Part shown: in pieces, positions 20,307-29,779 of the stretch
Position numbering within the stretch: the first letter of the stretch is position 1
How the letters are laid out: each line of letters starts with the position of its first letter
DNA from: an uncultured Eubacteriales bacterium
GTDB taxonomy: Bacteria; Bacillota; Clostridia; Oscillospirales; Acutalibacteraceae
NCBI GenBank assembly: GCA_900317025.1
Contig: ONFG01000003.1
Location: 21,906 to 85,905 of the forward strand
Length of the DNA stretch: 64,000 nt
Direction of reading: 5' to 3'
The notes under the pieces: generated by a model
The model's input: the letters and a program-made list of their open reading frames with translations, nothing else
Databases searched by the model: none
Told to the model about the DNA's origin: nothing
Made by a program: the position numbers and the translations under genes

Positions 20307-20900
20307 TCAGTACCTGTCGTTTTCACGCTGCTTTGCGATACGAATCGCGTCTTCCGCCCGGAATTTCATCTCCCTGTTTTTCGAGGACATGAAAGCAAGT
20401 ACCTCGGCAAGCTCTTCGCTGCTCTTACCTCCGCCCTTCAAATTGCATAAAACCCGGGGAGCTTTATCGTTTTTGCTCTTTACCGTCAAGGCTCGGGACG
20501 CTTCAGAGCCTTTATTTGTTATGACCGTCTCGTAAGCGGACTCGATATCGCTGTATTTCTCCATATATCCGGTATGATGGCCTATCGCCCACATTTCGCC
20601 GAGGATAAGCGCGCCGCCGAAGGCTTTTTTTCCGCCGTTCATATCGGCGAGAAGCGTCGGCAGATCCCCTTTTTGCCTTATCCTTTTGAGCAAGCGTTCA
20701 AAAGCGATGAAATCAAAAATGCCTACGAACAGGAATACTGCGCAGCAAAACAAAAGTATCGCCGCAGCCAAAGGAGAAGCATAGCCCCCCAAAAAAGCCG
20801 CGATAATAACAGCAAGCATGATCCCTCCCAGACCGGTCAGGAAGAAGCCGCCCGTCGGCATTGTGTATTTTTTCAGTTTTGAATAGTCACTGTGATCCAT
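20307..20900 (-). CDS. Hypothetical membrane protein
   Basis: I do not recognise this 197-residue protein. Two strongly hydrophobic segments (about 15-40 and 43-66) sit near the N-terminus. A charged cytoplasmic-type region follows (FERLLKRIRQKGDLPTLLAD) with a C-terminal part rich in Lys, Glu and Arg. The ATG has a weak AAAGGAA site. It lies downstream of the Nudix gene on the same strand and could be the last gene of that unit, separated by 55 nt. Codon use resembles that of its neighbours. Confidence 0.7.
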   Translation of the reverse strand: MDHSDYSKLKKYTMPTGGFFLTGLGGIMLAVIIAAFLGGYASPLAAAILLFCCAVFLFVGIFDFIAFERLLKRIRQKGDLPTLLADMNGGKKAFGGALILGEMWAIGHHTGYMEKYSDIESAYETVITNKGSEASRALTVKSKNDKAPRVLCNLKGGGKSSEELAEVLAFMSSKNREMKFRAEDAIRIAKQRENDRY

Positions 20901-20955
20901 ATTTTCTATGTTTCCTTTTCTTCTCTTTTTATATTACGATCAGGCTCTCTGCCGT

Positions 20956-21408
20956 TCATGAAAGCATTCCCGTCCCGGTGAGATACCCGACGATCATAGC
21001 AGCGCGGCGCTCAAGCTGCGGCATTTCATTAAGGGCGAAATAACCGACGCCGGTGCTCTCGCCATCGTTCACGCGCAGCTCTCCCGTAACATTTTCCGCA
21101 AGGTAGAGCGCCGTTACGGTGTAAAGCTCGTCACCGTTGGGGTAGATGAAATGCAGTTCCTTCCCGGAGTATAGCTTTAGAAACTTAAAGCCTCCGGCGG
21201 TGAGGTTCGTTTCCTCTTTCAGTTCGCGCGCGGCAGTCTCTTCGAGCGATTCGCCAAGCTCGATAGCGCCGCCGGGCAAGCCCCATGTGCGCGTATCGGA
21301 GCGGAGGGTCAGAAGCAGTCTGCCGTCCTTTATAACGGCGACCGTAGCCCCCGCCGTCAGCATCGGCGCATGACCGATGTATTTTCTCATATCGCTTATG
21401 TAGCTCAC
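20956..21408 (-). CDS. Nudix hydrolase
   Basis: Hydrolyses a nucleoside diphosphate linked to another moiety; the substrate is not predictable here. The Nudix box spans about residues 47-69 of the 150-residue form: G-x5-E, then REL-x-EE, with Asn where the late Gly usually stands. The GTG at 21408 is preferred to the longer frame (to 21570) because it begins 2 nt after the deaminase stop with AGGGGA just upstream. The longer form would run antiparallel to no known domain and overlap the deaminase by 160 nt. The coupling suggests nucleotide salvage or clean-up. Confidence 0.85.
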   Translation of the reverse strand: MSYISDMRKYIGHAPMLTAGATVAVIKDGRLLLTLRSDTRTWGLPGGAIELGESLEETAARELKEETNLTAGGFKFLKLYSGKELHFIYPNGDELYTVTALYLAENVTGELRVNDGESTGVGYFALNEMPQLERRAAMIVGYLTGTGMLS

Positions 21409-21410
21409 GT

Positions 21411-21857
21411 TTATTCCCCTTTGCACTGCTGCTCGTAACGCTCGTTTCCCCACCAGTTCTGCAGAAGCTCGCCGAGAGTTACCGTTCGGCGAGAGGAAAA
21501 GTCTGCCATGATCTCCATGCTTTTGTTGCGCTCGTCGAGCTGCATAAAGAACTCTCTGCACGCGCCGCAAGGCATCCCGCTCGATGAGCTGTCGCTCTCG
21601 CTTGGCGCTTTATCGCGAAATGCGATGAGCCTTTTTACGACGGTCTGCCCGCTGTTGACATACATATTCAGCGCCGCAACGCGCTCGGCGCAGAGGTTCA
21701 TTACGCCGCTGCACCCCTCGATGCAAAAGCCGGTGAAGATCTCGCCGTTCTCCGCTTCAAGCGCGCACACCACATGGTGCGCATAAATAAACGGCGAAAC
21801 GTCTTCGGGGTGATATTCGGCTTTAGCTTTTTCAAATAATGTATCCCAGATATCCAT
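21411..21857 (-). CDS. Cytidine deaminase-like zinc enzyme
   Basis: Likely deaminates cytidine or deoxycytidine to uridine. The 148-residue, tetrameric-type sequence has the Cys-type zinc motif CAE (56-58) and PCGAC (96-100). The region around EAENGEIFTG matches the substrate-binding strand. It is somewhat longer and more divergent than housekeeping Cdd, so a related base or nucleoside deaminase (for example the blasticidin-S-deaminase-like group) is possible. The ATG follows GGAGGGG. Followed at 2 nt by the Nudix gene. Confidence 0.8.
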   Translation of the reverse strand: MDIWDTLFEKAKAEYHPEDVSPFIYAHHVVCALEAENGEIFTGFCIEGCSGVMNLCAERVAALNMYVNSGQTVVKRLIAFRDKAPSESDSSSSGMPCGACREFFMQLDERNKSMEIMADFSSRRTVTLGELLQNWWGNERYEQQCKGE

Positions 21858-21883
21858 ACTCGCCCCTCCATCTTCCCAAAGAT

Positions 21884-21905
21884 CCCCCGTGCAAACACAC
21901 GGGGG
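21884..21905 (-). terminator. Hairpin after eno
   Basis: CCCCCGTG (21884-21891) pairs perfectly with CACGGGGG (21898-21905). The T-run is weak (ATCTTT on the minus strand), so it may be a terminator with read-through into the deaminase gene. Confidence 0.5.
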
Positions 21906-21936
21906 ACCTGTTTTAAAGACTATTTTTCAAGAAAAA

Positions 21937-23244
<1,308 letters not shown>

Positions 23245-23311
23245 CTACTCCTTTGAAAAAACTTTGTCATTTTCCGGAGGGATATTTGCCAATCCCTGCC
23301 TGACCTATTTA

Positions 23312-23340
23312 ATGATATCACACATTTTCCGAAAATGCAA
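23312..23340 (-). promoter_or_regulatory. Sigma-A promoter for eno
   Basis: Minus strand TTGCAT (23335-23340), 17 nt spacer, TATCAT (23312-23317). Confidence 0.75.
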
Positions 23341-23560
23341 GTAAATTCCTTGTTCATTTCCGTTCATATTTACTACATATTTGAAGATCGGGAAATATAA
23401 AAACGTTTGGTTCGTGAAGATCATTCGTCATTATCAACAATCACAAAATATAAATAATAGTCACATTTCACGCCGCTTTTTCACGTTTCCGCAGCTTTTT
23501 TCAAATGCCGGCAAAACCTCTTCGTATGTGCAAAATAAAAATTAACCGACTGAAATAATT

Positions 23561-23593
23561 GTGACAAAATTTTAAGACAGCCGGTGCGATAAT
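23561..23593 (+). promoter_or_regulatory. Candidate Spo0A-type promoter for spoIIGA-sigE
   Basis: GTGACA (23561-23566) and GATAAT (23588-23593) are 21 nt apart. The abnormally long spacing resembles the B. subtilis spoIIG promoter, which uses sigma-A with Spo0A. On the minus strand TTTTGTCACAA overlaps the -35 and resembles a 0A box with one mismatch. Confidence 0.5.
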
Positions 23594-23614
23594 GTAATCA
23601 AGAGGTGATGACCC

Positions 23615-24463
23615 TTGCGAACGATATACATCGACATTCTGCTCTCTGTCAACCTTATAATTAATTTTCTGCTGCTTTCGGCGGCGGCTTTTTACCTGCA
23701 CGAGAGCGTCTCCGTACGACGGCTTTTGCTCGGCGCGGCGGTCGGGGCGGTCGGGGCGCTTTCGATACTTCTGCCGGTGCTGCCGTTTTTCGTAAACGTG
23801 CCGCTCAAAGCGGCTATAGGCGCCGCGACCATCTTCTCGGCATTCGGGCGGCGGGGGCGTCGACGGCTTTTAAAGCTCTTTGCCGTCTTCCTCACTGCGA
23901 CTTTCTTTTTTGGCGGGATAACCGCGGCGATGTGGTTTTTGTTTTCGCCGAAGTCACTCGTTGTAAAAAACAGTATCGTTTACCTCGACATCTCGCCGAT
24001 CAGCCTGATCCTCTGCACCGTCGTCTGCTACGGCGCGTTTCGCCTCTTCCACACAATTTCAGGGCGGTACAAAAACGACTTTTCCGTCTGTATGCTCACA
24101 TTGAAAAAGGGCGGCTGCGCCGTGAGAGTTCCCGCGAAGATCGACACAGGCAATTCGCTTTGCGAGCCGTTTTCGCAATGCCCGGTGATCGTTATCGGGC
24201 GCGAGACGGCGGCGGCGGTGACGCCGATAGAGCTTGCCGAATATGAGACGGTCACGACGCTGCGCTACCGCACCGAAGTCTCGGGCGTGCGGTTCGTGCC
24301 GTTTTCTTCTGTCGGTGGACGGGGCATTCTCCCCTGCTTCAAGGCGGACGAGGTTTACATCAACGATGAGCCGTGCCGGAAGTGCGTTTACATCGCGCTT
24401 TGCAGTGAAGACGACATACAGGGCGATTTCCGTGCGCTCGTACCATGCGGGCTGCTCGACTGA
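23615..24463 (+). CDS. spoIIGA: SpoIIGA, pro-sigma-E processing peptidase
   Basis: Septal membrane aspartic protease that cleaves pro-sigma-E in the mother cell. The 282-residue protein has about five N-terminal membrane helices (to about residue 148). A C-terminal aspartic-protease-like domain follows with the catalytic-type KIDTGNSL motif (Asp177). It starts at TTG, 5 nt after AGAGGTGAT. It lies 16 nt before sigE, the standard spoIIG operon order, which makes the assignment firm despite the family's low sequence conservation. Confidence 0.93.
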   Translation: MRTIYIDILLSVNLIINFLLLSAAAFYLHESVSVRRLLLGAAVGAVGALSILLPVLPFFVNVPLKAAIGAATIFSAFGRRGRRRLLKLFAVFLTATFFFGGITAAMWFLFSPKSLVVKNSIVYLDISPISLILCTVVCYGAFRLFHTISGRYKNDFSVCMLTLKKGGCAVRVPAKIDTGNSLCEPFSQCPVIVIGRETAAAVTPIELAEYETVTTLRYRTEVSGVRFVPFSSVGGRGILPCFKADEVYINDEPCRKCVYIALCSEDDIQGDFRALVPCGLLD

Positions 24464-24479
24464 CGAAAGGAGTTCACAC

Positions 24480-25220
24480 ATGAAAAGATTTATCTCATCT
24501 ATAAAGGCGCTGCTTTACACGCTCGGGCAGGGGCTGTCTGACGAGACAGTCTACTACATCAATGGACCTGAAACGCTTCCGCCGCCGCTTTCAAAGGAGG
24601 CAGAGCAGCAGATAATGCAGCGCATCATCGAGGAGGAGCAGACCGAAAAAAACGGCGCACGCGAGCCGCTCATCACCCACAACCTTCGGCTTGTCGTGTA
24701 CATTGCGAAGAAGTTCGAGTCGAGCGCGGCGTCTATAGAGGATCTGATCTCGATCGGGACAATCGGGCTTATAAAGGCGGTCAACACATTTCGTCCGGAG
24801 AAGAACATCAAGCTTGCGACGTACGCCTCGCGATGCATCGAAAACGAGATACTGATGTTTCTCAGAAAAAGCTCGCAGCAGCGCAACGAGGTCTCGATCG
24901 ACGAGCCGCTCAACGTCGACTGGGACGGCAACGAACTTCTGCTCAGCGACGTTCTCGGCAGCGACGCCGACGCAGTAAATGCAGAGTTGGAGCAGCAGGT
25001 GGAGTGCAGTATGCTCCTCTCGGCGGTTGAAAAGCTTACGCAGCGCGAACGGGAGATAATGGAGCTTCGCTTCGGGCTTCACGGCAAGGGCTGCCACACT
25101 CAGAAGGAGGTCGCCGATATGCTCGGGATATCGCAGTCGTACATTTCAAGGCTGGAAAAGAAGATAATCGTGAAACTGCGGGCAGAGCTTGAAAAATACG
25201 ACGAGCCGGCTGCAACGTGA
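24480..25220 (+). CDS. sigE: RNA polymerase sigma-E factor (mother cell)
   Basis: First mother-cell sporulation sigma factor, made as an inactive pro-protein. The 246-residue protein contains region 2 ([48 protein letters not shown]). The family hallmark [19 protein letters not shown] is present, as is region 4 ([32 protein letters not shown]). The N-terminal 23 or so residues before VYYINGPE are an amphipathic pro-sequence, shorter than in B. subtilis. The frame is open upstream to 24234 but the ATG at 24480 has AAAGGAG 7 nt upstream. Proteolytic activation by the adjacent SpoIIGA is expected. Confidence 0.97.
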   Translation: MKRFISSIKALLYTLGQGLSDETVYYINGPETLPPPLSKEAEQQIMQRIIEEEQTEKNGAREPLITHNLRLVVYIAKKFESSAASIEDLISIGTIGLIKAVNTFRPEKNIKLATYASRCIENEILMFLRKSSQQRNEVSIDEPLNVDWDGNELLLSDVLGSDADAVNAELEQQVECSMLLSAVEKLTQREREIMELRFGLHGKGCHTQKEVADMLGISQSYISRLEKKIIVKLRAELEKYDEPAAT

Positions 25221-25234
25221 TATTGCAGCCGGCT
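25204..25234 (+). terminator. Hairpin at end of sigE
   Basis: A 12 bp perfect stem (25204-25215 with 25223-25234) includes the sigE stop codon in its loop. The T-run after it is short. Confidence 0.65.
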
Positions 25235-25273
25235 TTCCGGGTGAATATTTGATTTATAAATTTTACAGTTAAG

Positions 25274-25324
25274 TGAGCAACCTCAGCCTTCATGCTCTAT
25301 GTCCGGCACATTGGCTTCGCCTCG
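25274..25324 (+). repeat. 51 bp direct repeat, copy 1
   Basis: Starts TGAGCAACCTCAGCC and ends GCTTCGCCTCG. It is identical to 25418-25468 except at two positions. Confidence 0.85.
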
Positions 25325-25417
25325 CCGGGCAGGCGCCCGGATGCAGTTCCGTTTATAGTTTTTTATATGCAAAGCTGATCTCCGCACCGCAAGGAACTTT
25401 AATACGTTATGCTTTTT

Positions 25418-25468
25418 TGAGCAATCTCAGCCTTCATGCTCTATGTCCGGCACATTAGCTTCGCCTCG
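25418..25468 (+). repeat. 51 bp direct repeat, copy 2
   Basis: Second copy, 144 nt from the first. The two differences are C to T in AACCTC/AATCTC and G to A in ATTGGC/ATTAGC. Confidence 0.85.
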
Positions 25469-25570
25469 TGCCTGCTTTTTTTGGGAGAGGAAGGCTTTTG
25501 TTTTCTCGCTTCGCGTTTATTTTGCTCTGCTTTTTATTTGTATGTGCATTTATGGGGCGCCGCCCCATAC

Positions 25571-25615
25571 CCCGCCAACTTTTTTGTAAAAAAGTTGGAC
25601 AAAAACTTTAAGTGT
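25571..25615 (+). repeat. T/A-rich hairpin repeat (family C), copy 1
   Basis: CCAACTTTTTT (25575-25585) pairs perfectly with AAAAAAGTTGG (25588-25598), then ACAAAAACTTTAAG. Related units occur at 27014-27047 (reverse) and 35882-35922. Confidence 0.65.
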
Positions 25616-25620
25616 TTTTC

Positions 25621-26877
25621 TTACTTCGTCTGCTTAACAGCGTTGACGAGCGGCAGATACAGCTTGATCGAGATCTCGTTCAATTCGCCGTAGAAAGCCA
25701 AATTCGTCAGAACAACCAGCTTCGTGTCGGTCTTGTAGTCGGCATAGACCTGCGACGAGTAAGCGTAAGTCCTGCCGCTGTGGTGCCACAGGTCGTCAGA
25801 GGTGTTCCAGCCGTAGTTGTAGAAAAGAAGCGATTTTTCGATCGTCTTCCTGTCCTGCGGGGTGAAGATCTCGTCGGTCGTAACGAGGCTCAGCCATTTG
25901 TTGACGTCCTCAACGTTCGAGACGACCGAGCCCGCCGAGAAAAGGTAAGCGTAGCCGCCCTCTGCGGTCAGTTCCTTTGTATCTTTATCCGAGACGTATT
26001 TCTCCTCTGCGTAGGAGTAGCCGGTGCAGCAGTCCTTGCCGTCGCCGACGAAGTACGTGTTATTCATACCGGCTTTGTCGAAGAAATTAGTCTGAAGATA
26101 GTCGCGGTAGCTCATGCCGGAAAGCTGCTCGATTATGATGCCGAGAAGGTAGTACGCCGAATTTGAGTATTCGTAGACCTTGCCCGGCTCGGCGAACACT
26201 CCACCCTCGAATATCGTGTCGACGATGTACTTTTTCGCGGCTTCATCCGACTTGTTTGCCGCCTTTACATACGCCTTGACCTTCTCTTCGTCGTTTTCGA
26301 TGATCGCCATATAATCTCCCATGCCGGACGACATCTCGAGCAGATGCGCAATCGTGATATTTTTGATGAAGTCGTAATCGTAGTCGGGAAAATACTTATC
26401 GATCGTGTCGGAGGTGCTGAGCTTACCCTCCTTGGCGAGCTGCATTATCGCCGTGCCGGTGAACTGCTTCGTCACCGAGCCGATCTGATAGAGCGTATCG
26501 TTCTCGTTCTCGCCGTTTTTAACGCCCGTTTTACCGTAGGATTTCTCATATATTATCCTGTTGCCCGAGGAAAGCAGCACCGTGCCGGAAAAGTCGGGGT
26601 ACTGCGAGATGACCTCGTCAGCGTTTTTTGCGATCTCTTTCATCTTTTCTTGAGAGAGTGGGCTTGTCGACGGCTGCTCCGGCTCGTCGGAGTCAATCTC
26701 GGGATTCTCGGTAAATTGGAAAAACACCTCGCCGTCGGTGAGGTCTTCCTTTTCGTTTTCGGAAGAATCAGCCTTGCCGTTTTTCACGATGAAATCCGCA
26801 AACGGCATACTGCACCCCGTAAACGCCGCCATAATTAGCAGTGTGCAGGCTAGAATTACAGAAACCAGTTTTTTCAT
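25621..26877 (-). CDS. Lipoprotein serine hydrolase, beta-lactamase class C/PBP fold
   Basis: Probable cell-surface serine hydrolase of the beta-lactamase family (Pfam PF00144-like). The 418-residue protein begins with a lipoprotein signal peptide (MKKLVSVILACTLL..AAFTGC, Cys near 22) and a low-complexity acidic linker. The catalytic domain has the S-x-x-K motif SVTK (IGSVTKQFTG), YSN (EYSNSAYYLLG) and a C-terminal HSG triad motif (HHSGRTYAY). Such enzymes include D-Ala-D-Ala carboxypeptidases, esterases and true beta-lactamases; which one is not decidable here. The ATG has a weak AAAGGGA site. It is monocistronic behind a sigma-A promoter. Confidence 0.85.
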   Translation of the reverse strand: MKKLVSVILACTLLIMAAFTGCSMPFADFIVKNGKADSSENEKEDLTDGEVFFQFTENPEIDSDEPEQPSTSPLSQEKMKEIAKNADEVISQYPDFSGTVLLSSGNRIIYEKSYGKTGVKNGENENDTLYQIGSVTKQFTGTAIMQLAKEGKLSTSDTIDKYFPDYDYDFIKNITIAHLLEMSSGMGDYMAIIENDEEKVKAYVKAANKSDEAAKKYIVDTIFEGGVFAEPGKVYEYSNSAYYLLGIIIEQLSGMSYRDYLQTNFFDKAGMNNTYFVGDGKDCCTGYSYAEEKYVSDKDTKELTAEGGYAYLFSAGSVVSNVEDVNKWLSLVTTDEIFTPQDRKTIEKSLLFYNYGWNTSDDLWHHSGRTYAYSSQVYADYKTDTKLVVLTNLAFYGELNEISIKLYLPLVNAVKQTK

Positions 26878-26934
26878 GATTTGACACGATCCCTTTTACG
26901 TCATTTGCCGAAACATTTTTCGACATCTTTCATT

Positions 26935-26963
26935 ATTGTAACAGAAGATTACGAATTAGTCAA
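26935..26963 (-). promoter_or_regulatory. Sigma-A promoter for serine hydrolase gene
   Basis: Minus strand TTGACT (26958-26963), 17 nt, TACAAT (26935-26940). Leader about 50 nt. Confidence 0.8.
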
Positions 26964-27013
26964 TATTTCCGCTAATAATCCCACGAAAAATACCTTTTCT
27001 TAAAAGAACATTA

Positions 27014-27047
27014 ATTAAAGTTTTTACCAAGCCTTTTTAAAAAGGGG
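27014..27047 (-). repeat. T/A-rich hairpin repeat (family C), reverse copy
   Basis: On the minus strand it reads CCCCTTTTTAAAAAGGCTTGG followed closely by AAAAACTTT, the same plan as 35882-35922 in the opposite orientation, with a less perfect stem. Confidence 0.5.
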
Positions 27048-27085
27048 TGGCGAAAGCAGCCGTAAAAAAGATCCAACACTGCGAA

Positions 27086-27119
27086 AAAACTGCAGCGACC
27101 CGTCGACCGCTGCAGTTTT
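27086..27119 (-). terminator. Terminator after the SPFH gene
   Basis: AAAACTGCAGCG (27086-27097) pairs perfectly with CGCTGCAGTTTT (27108-27119); on the minus strand the stem runs into TTTTTT. Confidence 0.85.
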
Positions 27120-27143
27120 GATTTTAATAATATTCCGGAATAG

Positions 27144-28046
27144 TTATTTCTGCAGATCTGCACCTGCGATCTCTTTGATAGAGGTAACGATACCGGCGAG
27201 ATTCTGCATATTTGAAGGAACAATGATCTTCGTAGCCTTGCCGTCGGCAACCTTTTGAAGCGCTTCCAAGCTCTTGAGCTCGATTACCTTGTTCGACGGA
27301 TCGGCTTCACTTAACATTCTGAGAGAATTAGCATAAGCCTGCTGTACCGTGAGGATAGCTTCGGCTTCACCCTGAGCCTCACGGATCTTAGACTCTTTGA
27401 TAGCGTCTGCCTGGAGGATCGCAGCGTCTCTGTGACCCTGTGCCACGAGTATCTGGCTTTCCTTCTCGCCTTCTGCGTCGAGAATCCTAGCTCGGCGCTC
27501 ACGCTCAGCCTTCATCTGCTTTTCCATTGCGTCGCGGATCTCCTTCGGGGGAAGGATGTTTTTAAGCTCAACACGGTTTACCTTGATGCCCCAGGCGTCG
27601 GTAGCCTCGTCGAGGATGACCCTGATCTTAGAGTTGATAACATCACGGGAAGACAGCGTATGGTCGAGCTCAAGCTCGCCGACGATGTTACGAAGGGTTG
27701 TAGCCGTGAGGTTCTCGATAGCCGAGATCGGGTTTTCTACACCGTAAGTGTAAAGCTTTGCGTCGGTGATCTGAAAATAAACCACCGTATCTATCTGCAT
27801 ACCAACGTTATCCTTTGTGATAACCTGCTGGGGCGGGAAATCCGCTACCTGCTCCTTGAGCGAAACTTTCTTGGCGATCCTGTCCAGGAAGGGCCATTTT
27901 ACATGAGGACCTGTGTACCATGTTCCGTAGTAGGTACCAAGGCGCTCGATAACGTAAGCGTTAGCCTGCGCAACGATCTTTACGTTTGAGATTATAACAA
28001 CAATAATAACAAAAACAACTATTCCGAAAAAAACTGCACCATTCAC
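27144..28046 (-). CDS. SPFH/band-7 membrane protein (stomatin/QmcA-like)
   Basis: Membrane scaffold protein that oligomerises in lipid microdomains. The 300-residue form has one N-terminal membrane helix (about 3-23) and the SPFH domain (ERLGTYYGTWYTGPHVKWPF, QQVITKDNVGMQIDTVVYF). A long Glu/Ala/Arg-rich coiled coil follows (AERERRARILDAEGEKES), with a C-terminal oligomerisation segment. The GTG at 28046 is chosen because AGGAG lies 9 nt upstream; the frame is open to 28091. It follows an NfeD-like gene by 28 nt, the usual pairing for this family. Confidence 0.92.
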   Translation of the reverse strand: MNGAVFFGIVVFVIIVVIISNVKIVAQANAYVIERLGTYYGTWYTGPHVKWPFLDRIAKKVSLKEQVADFPPQQVITKDNVGMQIDTVVYFQITDAKLYTYGVENPISAIENLTATTLRNIVGELELDHTLSSRDVINSKIRVILDEATDAWGIKVNRVELKNILPPKEIRDAMEKQMKAERERRARILDAEGEKESQILVAQGHRDAAILQADAIKESKIREAQGEAEAILTVQQAYANSLRMLSEADPSNKVIELKSLEALQKVADGKATKIIVPSNMQNLAGIVTSIKEIAGADLQK

Positions 28047-28074
28047 AGCAATCATCTCCTTTAAACTTACTCGG

Positions 28075-28512
28075 TCACACTTTCGGTTCAACGACGAGCT
28101 TCACACCCACGATCTCCTTAACGATTACCTCGCTGCCCTTAGGAATCCTGATCCCCGCAGCAGCCTTTGCCGACCACACGCTTCCGCCGACCTTGACCTG
28201 CCCGCCGCCCTTGACATCTTCGATGTCTTCGAGCACAACGGCCGTCTTGCCGATGTACCTGTCGGCGTTTGTAGGCTCGACCTTCGTGGAAGACTTAATC
28301 TTCCTGACGAAGGGCCTCGTTGCCGCAAGCAAAACAAGCGACACACCGACAAATACAAAAAGCTGGATCGGGAATGAGGGTGTAAAGAAGCTCACGATCG
28401 CCGCCGCAAGCGCACCTGCGACAAACCATACCGATACGAGCTGCGCAGTAACGCCCTCGAAGATCGCCATTATAACTATTACGGCGATCCAGATGAATGG
28501 CATAATATCCAT
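28075..28512 (-). CDS. NfeD-like membrane protein
   Basis: Partner of SPFH proteins. The 145-residue form has two or three membrane helices (about 3-25, 30-52, 55-72) and a C-terminal OB-fold domain (GKTAVVLEDIEDVKGGGQVKVGGSVWSA, split here only by description). The ATG at 28512 is preferred to the longer frame because GGGAGGTG lies 6 nt upstream. The promoter's -10 ends only 21 nt before it, so the leader is very short. It probably controls assembly or turnover of the SPFH complex. Confidence 0.9.
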   Translation of the reverse strand: MDIMPFIWIAVIVIMAIFEGVTAQLVSVWFVAGALAAAIVSFFTPSFPIQLFVFVGVSLVLLAATRPFVRKIKSSTKVEPTNADRYIGKTAVVLEDIEDVKGGGQVKVGGSVWSAKAAAGIRIPKGSEVIVKEIVGVKLVVEPKV

Positions 28513-28533
28513 CACATACACCTCCCTGCCGAT

Positions 28534-28562
28534 ATTATACCAGATTTCGCACTTCAAGTCAA
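28534..28562 (-). promoter_or_regulatory. Sigma-A promoter for nfeD-SPFH
   Basis: Minus strand TTGACT (28557-28562), 17 nt, TATAAT (28534-28539). Confidence 0.85.
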
Positions 28563-28752
28563 GAATTGCACCTGCCAATAAAAAACAATTATTTTTGGCA
28601 ATTTATCACAAATTACGCCGTGATAATCCGCATAACGTTTTTCATACTATATATAAGTGTATCCGCTTTTGTACGGCAGCGGCAAAAACAAAGCAGCGCC
28701 GCTGCCGGTTCTAAAGCCGCAGAAGAGTTCACGAAAAAATTTACAATTGCTG

Positions 28753-28782
28753 TGTACAAATCCGCCGGGGTTGTGTTATAAT
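28753..28782 (+). promoter_or_regulatory. Promoter for DUF4364 gene
   Basis: Perfect TATAAT (28777-28782) with a weak TGTACA (28753-28758) 18 nt upstream. Confidence 0.6.
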
Positions 28783-28814
28783 ATGAGTAACCATAAAGAA
28801 ACGGCGGTGATGAT

Positions 28815-29435
28815 ATGGAAATCGAATACGACGCACTGGACGCCGGCATCGACCCGGGCGGACTGCGCACAAGAAGCAATGTGAGGCTGCTTATCTGCTA
28901 CATTCTCGACAGTCTCAAAAAGCCCATCAAACGCGACTACGTTATAACCTCGATGCAAAAAAACGGTATCGCCAACTACTTTGAGATCATCGACGCCTTC
29001 GTCGACCTGCGCAATAAGGAGAATATCATTCTCACCGATGAGGCGCAGGACACCTACACCGTCAGCAAATCCGGCAGGCTTATCGCCGCTAACCTAGGCG
29101 AGGATCTGCCGCTGACGATACGCGAGCGCGCGCTCTCCGCCGTATGCGAGCTGATGGTGCAGGAGCAGAACGAGACAGAGAACACTGCCGAGATCATTAA
29201 GCAGAAAAACGGCTACATGGTAGACTGCCACATCAAGGGCTTTGAGTCCGATCTTTTCAGCTTCCAGCTCTATGTGCCGGACTCGAAGCAGGCGCGCCTT
29301 GTCAAGCGCAACTTCCAGTCTAACCCCGAGATGATCTACAAAATGATGATCGCCTCGATAACGGGCAACGCCGAGTTTGCCGAACAGACACTCGAGGAGA
29401 TAAAGACGCGGGGCATCAGAAAGCAGCGCTCATAA
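28815..29435 (+). CDS. DUF4364-family predicted winged-helix protein
   Basis: The 206-residue protein matches my memory of the clostridial DUF4364 family. It has an N-terminal winged-helix-like part (VRLLICYILDSLKKPIKRD, with helix-turn-helix spacing, then LTDEAQDTYTVSKSGRLIAANL as a wing). The C-terminal alpha/beta part may be regulatory. Its function is unknown; a DNA-binding role is inference. The ATG follows GGCGGTGAT. Its last 6 nt overlap the end of the convergent bofA gene. Confidence 0.75.
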   Translation: MEIEYDALDAGIDPGGLRTRSNVRLLICYILDSLKKPIKRDYVITSMQKNGIANYFEIIDAFVDLRNKENIILTDEAQDTYTVSKSGRLIAANLGEDLPLTIRERALSAVCELMVQEQNETENTAEIIKQKNGYMVDCHIKGFESDLFSFQLYVPDSKQARLVKRNFQSNPEMIYKMMIASITGNAEFAEQTLEEIKTRGIRKQRS

Positions 29436-29693
29436 AAAGAACGCGTTCAAAAAAACTATCAACAGCGCTCCCGGCACGCCCCCTATCATGGCCGTGCCGA
29501 GCGTCAGCGCTCCTACCGTCACCGGGATACCGGTAAGTGGCTCGAGCAGGTGCGCCAAAAGCAGGGTGACAGTCCCCGCGAGCATTCCCGAAAACGATCT
29601 CCAGAGCGGATCCTTCGCACCGTGAAGCGCCTCCGCCATGGAGAATATCAAAAAGAAAAAGCATATCATGCAGGCAAAAAGCGTCATATTCAT
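29430..29693 (-). CDS. bofA: BofA-family pro-sigma-K processing inhibitor-like protein
   Basis: BofA holds the SpoIVFB protease inactive in the forespore outer membrane until a signal arrives. This 87-residue protein has two hydrophobic segments and the family C-terminal pattern GIPVTVGALTLGTAMIGGVP then GALLIVFL. Length matches BofA. The ATG has GGAGGAG upstream. It is a single small gene, convergent with the DUF4364 gene and divergent from cca. sigK and spoIVFB are not in the window. Confidence 0.8.
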   Translation of the reverse strand: MNMTLFACMICFFFLIFSMAEALHGAKDPLWRSFSGMLAGTVTLLLAHLLEPLTGIPVTVGALTLGTAMIGGVPGALLIVFLNAFFL

Positions 29694-29779
29694 AAGCTGA
29701 CTCCTCCTTGTGCGGAAATATCGGTATTACATGGATATGCACGCTTTTGGTTTGTTATGAAAAGGAAGGCAGAAACAGA

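Larger units (their letters stand above)
25221..25620. other. Repeat-rich gap between sigE and serine hydrolase gene
   Basis: This 400 nt gap holds two copies of a 51 bp repeat (25274-25324, 25418-25468), a GGGGCG/CGCCCC inverted repeat (25554-25566) and an 11 bp T/A-rich hairpin (25575-25598). I find no convincing gene. Confidence 0.6.
28513..28814. other. Divergent promoter region nfeD / DUF4364
   Basis: AT-rich gap with the minus-strand nfeD promoter at its left and a plus-strand -10 (28777-28782) at its right. A TGCCAA/TTGGCA inverted repeat and a GCAGCGGC/GCCGCTGC inverted repeat lie between; I see no ORF. Confidence 0.5.

Noticed and set aside
25274-25468. CRISPR-like repeat pair
   Set aside because: Only two copies of 51 bp with a 93 bp interval and no cas genes.
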